Shown one piece after another: positions 19,064 through 27,616 of a stretch of 30,609 nt of DNA. Source of the stretch: Chara braunii (Eukaryota; Streptophyta; Charophyceae; Charales; Characeae). The translations under genes and the position numbers were made by a program. The stretch lies in assembly GCA_003427395.1 (NCBI GenBank), contig BFEA01000073.1, forward strand, positions 2,054,707 through 2,085,315, read 5' to 3'. Numbering within the stretch: position 1 is the stretch's first letter; each line of letters begins with the position of its first letter. The notes under the pieces are model-generated. The model did no database searches, was not told the origin of the DNA, and saw nothing but the letters and a program-made list of their open reading frames with translations.

Positions 19064-20448
19064 TCTGCATGGTACTGGTGGTATTTACTCGTAGAAGCTG
19101 TTCATGACGAATCTCCCATCTTTGGACAACGGTATAATTGTCTCTTCGGTCATGTAGGCAGGGAAGGATAACTTTGGCAGATCATTTTATCAAGTCAAAA
19201 TCGAATCTTGTGTGAATGAATATAAAGTGTATTGCTTTTATTTATTTATCTTGTGGTCGGAGTGTTATAAAGGGACTAGGATTATATTGTGGGTTTCACG
19301 TTTGGTTGAGACCGTCCTAGTCGACCGACGTTCGTTCGTACCTAGGAGATCAGCGCCCTAGAAGACGGACAACGTCCAGGTCCACTTGGCGTTAACCAAG
19401 CGTACCTATACTTCAGCGAGCAAACAAACACCCTCGGCTGACCTACCTCTACAATTGCATGTAAAAGCTTTCGCACGTGGGTCGGTAGCTCGGTAGGGAT
19501 ACGCCCCTGAGGGTGGTGACAACCCCTTAGGGAAGGTAGGGTGTGCCCCGCGAGAACCTATCCTGTCGTAGGGGACCGTGGGATGTACAGCTGGCGCACC
19601 CGGCTAGAGCGGCGACGGAACGACGTGACCTCGACCGTCTCGGCGGTTCGCGGGATTATTTATGCATCGTCCTAAGTTGTCTCTTGATTTTGGTTTCGTT
19701 CTAACTCCTGCGTGATATAGCTGGGAGGGCTCCCGCACTTGCAAAAAGGCGGGAGCCGATGCGTGCGACAAGTGTTTCTTCTTAACCCCCCCCCCCTCGT
19801 TTCTATGTGCAGGGCAGCTTGCCGTTCGAAACGAACGGCCGCCCCTACTTCACAGGGGTGAACTAGAGTCACCCTCACAGGGACTCACTCCCCTGTGTGC
19901 GGCCGTATCAGGCTCAGAAGATGTGCCTGATTCGGGCGCAGCGGGCTAAAGCCGACCTCGAGGCTCAACGAGCAACGTCGCTATGAACACTTGGTTGCCA
20001 CCAGCCAGTCAACCCCATGGTAACTTATTCGACACCTCTAGCTTATAGTCCTGAAACGGTAAGGAATCGATACGCGCCTGTACCTTGGCCCCAACACCAC
20101 TAGGTTCTGGCGCACCACTCCTTGCTGCAGCCCGTTCGTCAAAACGAACGGGCACTTAGTAAGATTGTAGAAGTAGAGGCGGTGGGAAATCTAAAAGGAA
20201 AAGAGATAAAAAGAATCTAAATAAAATCTAAAAAAAGGATGTGAAACAAATCTAAAGAAGAAAATAAAAGAAAAGGAAAGAAAAACAAAAGAAAAAAAAC
20301 TTACCTTGAACTGAAAGGGCTGCCCGAAAATCGGGCGCCCGTTACATTTCGTGGAGACTCTAAGCCCCCGTCACTTCTCCTTGCGCTATGTGGCGTTATA
20401 CTCTTTAGGTTTTAGTTTTTTTTTTTTTTTTTTTCCTTGTTTTTTTTT
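19064..20448. repeat. Non-coding with three short perfect hairpins
   Basis: No gene is supported. Perfect stem-loops occur at 19821-19839 (GCCGTTCG/CGAACGGC, loop AAA), 20130-20153 (GCCCGTTCGT/ACGAACGGGC, loop CAAA) and 20322-20336 (GCCCGA/TCGGGC, loop AAA). C-rich (19786-19796) and long T-rich (20409-20458) tracts are also present. Confidence 0.6.
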
Positions 20449-20470
20449 TTCTTTTTACTAACTATACCCG

Positions 20471-20560
20471 TTGGCTTATGCCAACACTCACATCGTGGCT
20501 GAAAGCCACAGTTTTGTCATGTAGGCCTAAGTTCGAATCCTGTGGGGATTCGACGAATTT
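20471..20560 (+). ncRNA. tRNA-like hairpin series in R copy 2
   Basis: GTTGG/CCAAC, GTGG/CCAC with loop CTGAAAG, and CGAATCC/GGATTCG arms. AGTTCGAATCC matches the Pol III B-box consensus at 10 of 11 positions, and a run of over 20 T follows as a possible Pol III terminator. It is not a canonical cloverleaf. Confidence 0.35.
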
Positions 20561-20953
20561 TTTTTTTTTTTTTTTTTTTTTTTCCCTGACCATTTCTCGA
20601 TTTATGCGTGTCATCCTTGCGGAGGGGCCATGCTCATCGCGCGCAGTCGATTTGGGCCACGCGATCTTCACGATCGGGCGGTCAGATCCAACCGCGCTGG
20701 CTTCAAAAGTTGCGGCCAGCTCCAAAAGGAGCCAGCCCCGCGGTATATGCAAGTTCTCAGATTCTATCCTGATACCTGCCGGGTGAACGTATGGTGCTGT
20801 AACCTACTGGGCTGGCTCCTATCACGGTACTGATAGGAGCAGCTCTTCTATATGAAGAGCTAGCCCAATTTCTATCCCCCATGCCGGGGCTTTGCAGGCC
20901 CCGGCTGCCTATGGTCTCGCAGGACCTGCCTGCCTGCGGCCCTGCATGCCCTG

Positions 20954-21053
20954 CCTGTGGTCCTGCAGACCCTGTCTACCTGTGGTCCTGCAGACCCTGC
21001 CTGCCTGTGGTCCTGCAGACCCTGCCTGCCTGTGGCCTTGCACGCCCTGCCGG
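20954..21053 (+). repeat. 25-bp VNTR inside R copy 2, four units
   Basis: Units beginning CCTGTGGTCCTGCAGACC start at 20954, 20979, 21004 and 21029 (last one diverged). R copy 1 has a single unit at the equivalent place (about 15297). Confidence 0.85.
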
Positions 21054-21219
21054 CAAGTCTTACCCCGTCGGCTGGCCGCGCGACCCTCGCATTGGCCTAG
21101 CAACCCCTTGGCTCGATGTCAACCCCTGCGGCCAAAAAACCCTTTCTTCCTATTCCCCCTGCGTCACGGTCCTATACCCGGCGCATCCCTCTTTTTATCC
21201 TACTTAGGCCCTGAATCGC

Positions 21220-21235
21220 GCGGCTTAGCAGCCGC
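21220..21235. repeat. 16-bp hairpin, inverted relative to R copy 1
   Basis: GCGGCT-TAGC-AGCCGC here versus GCGGCT-GCTA-AGCCGC at 15491-15506. The two are exact reverse complements while the flanks keep the same orientation. Confidence 0.85.
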
Positions 21236-21505
21236 GTGACATTATTTTAGGTAGAATAGGTATAACTTTAGCGTTCCCATGTCCGCACAGTCCCGTGGCT
21301 TTGACAACCACGAAGCATTACCATTCACTTCCGTTACTCCCGGATGCCACACGCGTTCGGACTAACGTTTGAAAACTTTTAGTTTGTCGGTCTAAATAAA
21401 CTTTTCGCAAACGTCGGTCATCAAGTCCTTCATTCCAACGAAGGAGTCAGACAGCATCCGACGTTGAAATCCCCGGCAAGTACCCTTGTCAGGGTATTTG
21501 CCCCG

Positions 21506-22860
21506 TTTGCGGAACTCCATGACGACGTAGTTGGTGGTCACAGAGGAGTTAAAGGCACGTATGAGAAGGTCCGCAGTTTATACTGGTGGGAAGGACAGTA
21601 CAAAGATGTTGAAAAATATTGTGTGACCTATGAGGAGTGTAAGAGGAGATCTCTTGTAAGGTATATGGAGCCACTTCATCCTTCCTTTCCTACTAGACCA
21701 GGCGAGAAAGTACATATAGATCTAGTGAAGATTCCGAAAGGTGTGGGAAATATGAATTATGTGGTGATCATCAGGGACGATTTCACAGGGTTTGTAAACA
21801 GTAAGCCCATCAGAACAAAGTCGGCTAAAGAAGTCAAAAACTTTGTTCTGGAATATTTATCTAGGTACGGGTGCGTTAGTAGGATTGTGATGGATAAAGG
21901 GGCGGAGTTCCTAGCAGATGAGGTCCAAAACGTGTTTAAGAAGCGGGAGCTAGAGTCTCTATAGTCACTGCCTATCATCCTTAGACCAATTCACCCGTAG
22001 AACGGGGTCATCCGTCCTTGATAGCATCATTGTCCAAGTGGTGCAGAGGGAAAGAAAGTGATTGGTCGAAATATTTTCGGTATGCGATATGGGCAGACAA
22101 TGTCACAGTCCGAGCTAGCACGGACTACCCCCCTAACACTCTATGGTTTGAGAGGCACTGTCCTCTGCCCATAGAGTTTCATATTGATAACTGGACTATT
22201 GTGGACTGGACGGACTGTATGTCGCGAGAACTTTTAGCAGTCCAGACGAGACAGATAGCATATGGGATGGAAGATAACCTCATGACGGCAACAGATCGAC
22301 TGACAGTGGAGAGAGAGAAAGGGAAAGATAAATGGGATAAGAATAGCAGAATGAGAAAAGAGAGGATAAGTGTAGGTGATATGGTTCTTTTCTACGACGC
22401 AGCTTTAGAGAGGACGTGGTCAAGAAAGTTGGCGAATAAATGCATGAGACCCTACCGCGTAGTCGAAGCACTCAACTGGGGAGCATATATGATAGTCGAA
22501 TTAGATGGATCTAAGTGGAGAGATCCTGTAGCAGGGGCCAGGCTAAAGTTGTTCAGGTCAAACGGGACCCCTGCTCCTACACTAACACTGTCAGATCCCT
22601 CTGCGAAGGGAAAAACCAAGGAAACCGATGAGGGACTGTCGAGACGGTTTGAGGTAGGCGAGAGTTCGAAGAAGAGGAAGAGAGTGGAGACCAGGAAAGT
22701 AAAAGGCTTGATGCTAGGGAAGAAAAAAAAGTGGCTCTTCGTACTACGTAGACCTAAACGAAGAGTCTGCATTAGGCGAAGCAGTGCGTTCCGGTCACCT
22801 GAGGCTCCACTCCAACGAAGGAAGAAGTTGAAAAACGTTCCTATACCTAAGCCAAAATGA
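21506..22860 (+). pseudogene. Ty3/gypsy-type integrase, 5'-truncated and frameshifted
   Basis: This would catalyse insertion of retrotransposon cDNA. Visible parts are the zinc-binding region starting ELHDDVVGGHRG with later CVTYEEC, the catalytic core with HIDLVKIP (first Asp), VVIIRDDFTGF and RIVMDKGAEF (second Asp), then after a frame change VTAYHP, NSPVERGH (catalytic Glu), LWFERHCPLP, and the SH3-like C-terminal GDMVLFYDAALERTWSRKL with PYRVVEALNWGAY. A long basic tail follows (KKRKRVE, GKKKKW, RRPKRR). Damage comprises loss of frame near 21950-21963, a TAG at 21982-21984, a Tyr where a Cys of the finger is expected, and a TGA at 22858-22860 followed by further basic codons to 22992. Reverse transcriptase and RNase H are missing, because the repeat R sequence abuts the integrase directly. 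It cannot be active. Confidence 0.85.
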
Positions 22861-23219
22861 CGGCGACTTAAGAGAGGCAAGAAACACCCTCTCAGTCCCA
22901 TAATCGTTGGGAAACCTAAACACAAGACTCACAAGCGCAGACACCAACAACGTGCGCGAGTAGTCACCCTAGATCTTGTACGTTTCCTTTGACCAAAACG
23001 GCACAGGCTCGATGGGGGCGTCGAGAAGAGGTCTGGGCTTATTTGTTGGGCGGCCGCAGACTAGTCGGCCACCCTAAATACAAACGACTGGGTCTTGGAT
23101 TAACTACCTACGAAAGAATCGACGGACCCTTTCATCTGGGCTGTCGTGAGAAATTAGGGGTCGGAAAAGAGGCCCCAAAATTCCCTCCATCAATCATGAA
23201 AATTAACCCTTGAAATCAA
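22861..23219 (+). other. Region downstream of integrase; possible remnant coding
   Basis: The integrase frame stays open and basic (KRGKKHPLSPI, HKTHKRRHQQRAR) from 22861 to a TGA at about 22991. A different frame from 22989 then reads 74 codons (RREEVWAYLLGGRRLVG). I recognise neither. Both may be tail parts of the retroelement polyprotein. Confidence 0.3.
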
Positions 23220-24687
23220 CATAACTCATACCTTTTTCTTTTGCTCCGAGGCTGTTTCCGAAGCGGTCGGCCGTGGTGCGAAGATATGATATTAGGCCTC
23301 AGCGCGTCTCTTTTCATACTAAGCAGTTGACGAGGGAATGACCTTTCAATTTTTATTAACTCTAACAACTAAATTAAATTTGAGAAAAAGAATTAAAAAT
23401 AATAAAAGGAAAGAAAGTAAATAAATATGCGTCATTTTATTAAATTTTGTCATAATTTATCCTTCATAAAATTGTACGCAAAATTGCACAAAATTGCGTA
23501 AATTTCATCGGTTCTAGTGATAAGATTAAAAATGAGGAAAATAATTAAAATGATAAAAATGGACGAGACTGTCGATTATTTTATTATTTAATTAAAATCA
23601 ATGAAATTCTATTTCTGACGGATTTTTGTGTGAATAATCCATTTGTTCTCTTTCATTGGTTTGATCGGATTCTTGCTAATTTTTCTATCTTCCGCCGATT
23701 TTCCCTGATTTTCCTGTGTTTTCCCCCCCCCCTATATACAGGAACTGTCAAGGGAGGAAGGCACTTCCTGACCGTCAGAACGAGGTTGGTCGGTACTGGG
23801 GAGGGTTGTGGTGCCCTGTTACCCTAGCTGTAGGGGGTATGAGATAAATTGAGTTCGGGTACGAAGACTGAAAGCCTGGACTGACACTTCGTCTGCTGAG
23901 GGGGGATCTTGGGATAGTAGATAGTTTGTTTCGCCTCCCCGGTTTTTCCAAATTTCTATGGTTGTCAATCATAATACTAGTTATAAATTCCTAAAGAATT
24001 TTGAACGTCCCAAAAAGAGTGGGATGCTTAGCGGTCCTAGGAATGTTTCTTCGGATTCTGGGGTCCCTGCTAACTCTTCCTTGGTGATTCCAACGCTGTG
24101 ATACTCAGTGTTCTTTGGTCGTTCAAAGCCAGAACGACGCAGACCGGTGCTTGGGTGTCGCCCTGTAACCTGCGATGCAGGAGCGTGAGGTCTGGTAGAG
24201 AGATCTGGGGAAGTCTTGGGGGGGACTTTCCACGGGATGACCAAAGGATGCTGCTGGGACGACGTTGGTCGGAGCTGGGGTGAGCTGCGTTGCCCTCTAA
24301 CCCAGCGAAGTGGGGGTGTGAGACCTAGAAGAGATCGGTAGTGAGTATGCCAGTTTTGGAGAACGTTGGAAGGGTTTGTGTGTGGATTTCAAATTTTTTA
24401 GAACAATCCTAGGACCTCTGTGGCCTGCCTCCGATGGAAAAGATGGTGGGTTATCACGCGTCCTACCAGTGAGGGGGCTAGCTGGTGGGATGGGAGTATG
24501 GCATAGCAGCAGCAGAGATGGTGGCTCCGCTGCAGTCAGTCTTGCCGGAGGGTGGTAAAGTGGCTTGATGTGGATTCTCCTGAGTTGCTTTGAATTTTTG
24601 TTACATGTCTGAAGTAGTTGGGCCACGGTATCTTATACTCCAAAAGCCTAAGATTTTCTAGTAGGAATCTTTCTGATGAAGTTTTCT
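23220..24687. repeat. Non-coding with a three-copy degenerate repeat
   Basis: AT-rich to 23640 with no gene. A degenerate ~70-bp unit containing GTTGGTCGG..CTGGGG and CCCT.TAACC..GC...GG..GTGAG occurs near 23783, 24145 and 24262, the last two more alike in GAGAC/GAGGTCTGGTAGAGAGATC. A poly-C run lies at about 23724-23733. Confidence 0.45.
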
Positions 24688-24812
24688 AAACGCACTCGTT
24701 ATGGGACGTTAGGCCCAGTTCCCAGTTTGTGCCAATTTGAGAGGATATGGTTGTATCTATGGGACGCTGGACCCGGTTTCCAGCAGGTGTTGCTTAAAAA
24801 AAAAAAAAAAAA
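24688..24812 (+). repeat. Poly(A)-ended repeat, copy 1
   Basis: It resembles 27450-27560 and contains two internal half-units (ATGGGACGTTAGGCCCAG and ATGGGACGCTGGACCCGG), then TTCCAGCAGGTG and a run of 17 A. This looks like a small retroposed transcript. A second A run follows at 24834-24860. Confidence 0.55.
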
Positions 24813-24828
24813 GTGTCTAGAAGATGCA

Positions 24829-24860
<32 letters not shown>

Positions 24861-24864
<4 letters not shown>

Positions 24865-25149
24865 GACTATTACCCACGAAACTAGCTTGGGTATTTTTGA
24901 GTGAGTGAGGCTTCTATCCCCCTGTTCCGCGGACTTTGGTGACATCGGCGTATGGATCCGCACGACATGGTTTGGGTTACGACGACTTGGTTGGCTTAGT
25001 GCTGCTATTGGTACTACTACGAGATGGGTCATTTTTTTGGTTACGGCGGCATGCTGACATGATGAGGTCATCGCTCGACTTCGTGACACGTGACACTCCT
25101 GTTTTTGATTTGGTCACTGATTCAGACTGAGCATGGCACGCTGGTTCGG
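24861..25149. other. No supported gene
   Basis: Mixed composition with short frames only. Nothing was recognised. Confidence 0.4.
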
Positions 25150-25338
25150 AACTGGTGCGGTGCGGTCGTCTGTGTGGTATCAGCGTGGTTCATCTGCGAC
25201 ATGGTACTATATCTTGTATTGGTCTGATACGGTTACCGGTGCGAGACTGGTACAGTGTGGTCATCCGTTTGGAATCGACATGGTTCGTCTGCGACATGGT
25301 ATTATATTTTGTATTAGACCGGTACCGTAATTGGTTCG
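25150..25338. repeat. 95-bp tandem repeat, two units
   Basis: (C/T)GTCTGCGACATGGTA(C/T)TATAT-type words recur with 95-bp spacing (25191 and 25286). Both units begin ACTGGT(G/A)C(G/A)GTG. Substitutions are scattered and do not respect codons. Confidence 0.75.
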
Positions 25339-25799
25339 GCGGTGATAACCCAAGGCACGATGCTTGTTTTCGGTGTCACGGCTGCCCCCAAGATTTTCCC
25401 CTTGCATGGGTAGTGTCCTGCCCAGGCCTTACTCGCTCACCTTACTCGCTGATCTGAGCGACGAAACCAGTCCATTTGCGCAGGCCTTGAGGTCTGGTTT
25501 TGTGCCATTTTCTATCACTGCACTTATGCAGGGGCCACGGGCTTGAGGCCAAGTTCGCTGCTACTAGGGGCCGGTGTGAGGCGCTGGACATATATAGTCC
25601 TACCCGACAAGACAAGGGGGGATTTTTTTTTGGGGGGGAATGTGCCAGGCGTACACAGTTCAAACTGGAGTGCGCTCGAAAAGGGCACGGTTGAACGGGG
25701 AATGTTCTGGGGGGGGAATGTCTGGACAGAGAAAACTGAACGCGTGCACGGCGTCCGTAGCGCAAACGCGCAGACGTGAGATTGGGCAGCAGCACGCTC

Positions 25800-26293
25800 A
25801 AGTGGTACGCCTAAGCAGAACCGCTCCGGCAGCGGTATTTGGTTCGAGCCGCCCGTACGTCGGGCGAGGTACAGTGATTTTCACCATCTGTAGTATCACG
25901 ATCATCAGCACTATTATCCTCATAGCTATCATCTGTTGTATCACGATCATCAACACTATCATCCTCACATCTACCATCTGTAGGCGATGTTGATCGCCAC
26001 CACTATCTTGAGGCTACCGATTCACTCAAATAGTCATCTATAACATTTCGATCATTATCACTACCATCATCAATATTAAGATCAATCTGAAAACCTTTTA
26101 GTCTCAGGGTACCGTTTTCGGCTACCCAATTATCCAATAGTCATAAATATTTTCCTGATTAACTATCTTGATTACCTACATCTAGATTACCTATATCTTG
26201 ATTACCTATATCCTGACTACCTATATCTCGATCACCTATTTCTTGATTACTTACTTCTTGATTACGACAATTGGTAGCAGAAATTTCAGACAT
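25800..26293 (-). pseudogene. Hidden acidic-repeat protein remnant
   Basis: On the minus strand one frame starts with ATG at 26291-26293 (MSEISATNCRNQEV) and runs through five-residue repeats (QDIGN, RDIGS, LDVGN) encoded by a 15-bp tandem repeat to a TAA at 26159-26161. The same frame continues past a TGA into DNWVAENGTLRLKGFQIDL, NIDDGSDNDRNVIDDYLSES, a TAG at 26003-26005, and then a 45-bp tandem repeat encoding VDDRDTTDDSYEDNS twice. Both tandem periods are multiples of three and the acidic, Asp/Ser-rich composition is coherent. This supports an old protein-coding exon rather than chance. No family was recognised. The three different stop codons and the lack of a partner show that it is dead. 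Confidence 0.5.
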
Positions 26294-27059
26294 AACGTTT
26301 TCATGTTGGGATTGTTTAGCGATTTCACCACTGGGTTTTGCCCTGCATGTTCCCCCTTTGTTTCGTTTTTTTCATGTGTTTTTGCAGACGCTGTAGTGGG
26401 GATAGGACTTCGGAGGTTATGGCTGGAACTTTGGTAGGCAGGGGTTTTTTAAGACTCCAGGGTACAGATATACGGTAGTTACCCACAACAGGTCTGAGAT
26501 CCACCTGGCCTAAGTTAGGGGACAAGCCAGGGGAAGGACGGTAGGACTGTCAGCCTGGGCTCCGCCTGGCCTTGGGTAAGCTAGGGGAAGGAGAGATAGG
26601 GCTGGCCAGTTGTGGGTATAGACTACTAGTTAGTTGTCCCCGAAAAATTAACCCTGGGGTCTGTTATAGGGGAGCCTTATTCTACAGGGGTGTTGCATGG
26701 TGGGAGGCAGTAGCCCTATTGGGAGTGGGGCAGATTGGGGATTGTCTGAGTCTGGGGCCGGGGTTGGAGAGTTGGTCGCCTTCAACCCCAGCGGGGGCAG
26801 ATAGGGACAAGGGGTGGGCAAAGGCAGCCTCTAGGAGGGGATTGGTTGCCGTTGCAGAGGTGGTGGTGGGAGGGGAGGGGATCTGTTTTATGTTGGGGCC
26901 GAGGGATTTTCCTCGGTGGAGGCAGCATGAGACAAGGTATAGTGGGTAGGGATTGGTTTGAGCTGTGATCAATGGAAGCGTATCCTTTCTACGGCGTCTT
27001 CAAAAAAGATCTAATGACATTCTCTCAATTCCTTGATTGGACTCCAATTATCTTTTCTC
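26294..27059. other. No supported gene
   Basis: G-rich plus strand from about 26500 to 26950 (GGGG words). The 125-codon open frame there has low-complexity Gly/Trp content and is not supported as coding. Confidence 0.4.
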
Positions 27060-27362
27060 GTGAACTATGTGGTGGAGGAGGTCGGCTCGTCGAAGGGAGA
27101 TGAAAAATTGAAATCCATTCTTAACCATATGGGTTTTGGAGAGGTTGATTGTCTGTTGTTTCTTATCTTCCGAACTATGTGGTGGAGGAGGTCGTCTCGT
27201 CGGGAGATGAGGAAGAGCAGGGGGTTGCTAGGCATAGCAGGCAGGAAGCTAATTGTTCTCAGACTTGTTCAGAATTTGTTTCTGGACTGATTACTTTCTT
27301 CTCTCCCTTCGAACTTGTGGTGGAGGAGGTCGGCTCGTCGAAGGGAGATGGAAAGTTAAAGT
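27060..27362 (+). repeat. Three copies of a ~50-bp block (GTGGTGGAGGAGGTCG)
   Basis: Near 27067, 27178 and 27317 the sequence TATGTGGTGGAGGAGGTCG(G/T)CTCGTCG...GGGAGATG recurs. Each copy can read VVEEVGSSKGD-like. The copies fall in different frames because the spacers differ (about 111 and 139 bp). It may derive from an ancient coding repeat. Confidence 0.65.
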
Positions 27363-27449
27363 CCTATTTCAAACCAAAAAACATAGTTCTAATTAGATTT
27401 TTCTAGTAGTTCCTGGTTCTTTCTCATGCGAGTTCTGATGGAATTATTT

Positions 27450-27581
27450 GAATGTATTCGTGATGGGACGCTGGGCCCGGTTTCCAGTTTTGTGCCAACC
27501 TGTGAGGAAATGTTGTATCTATGGGACGCTGGACCCGGNTTCCAGCAGGTGCTGCTCCCCACCAATAGATGGAGCTTGTCT

Positions 27582-27614
<33 letters not shown>
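27450..27614 (+). repeat. Poly(A)-ended repeat, copy 2
   Basis: The counterpart of 24688-24812, with GATGGGACGCTGGGCCCGG and ATGGGACGCTGGACCCGG half-units (an N at 27539), followed by about 25 extra bases and 29 A residues (27586-27614). After the A run, GGTTCGAGTCGCCCGTA resembles GGTTCGAGCCGCCCGTA at about 25842-25858. Confidence 0.55.

Positions 27615-27616
<2 letters not shown>

Larger units (their letters stand above)
20449..21505 (+). mobile_element. Repeat R, copy 2
   Basis: Collinear with 14792-15773, preceded by a T-rich tract of about 50 nt. Differences include a longer T run (20560-20583), a 25-bp unit expanded to four copies, an inverted 16-bp hairpin and a changed TATA loop. Its right end (ACCCTTGTCAGGGT inverted repeat, then CCCCG at 21501-21505) passes directly into integrase coding sequence. 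A 33-nt piece of the same family is also found at 30577-30609, so R is likely high-copy. Confidence 0.8.

Noticed and set aside
14806-20560. Genuine tRNA-Phe genes in R
   Set aside because: The anticodon-like loop is suggestive, but the acceptor stem does not pair and spacing between arms is wrong. Kept only as tRNA-like.
20881-21239. 108- and 115-codon Pro/Cys/Gly-rich frames in R
   Set aside because: They arise from the CCTG-rich VNTR and are not conserved as protein between the two R copies.
25442-25801. 119-codon minus-strand frame downstream of the acidic-repeat remnant
   Set aside because: Composition changes abruptly to Arg/Pro/Ser-rich with no link to the repeat protein. I see no family signal.
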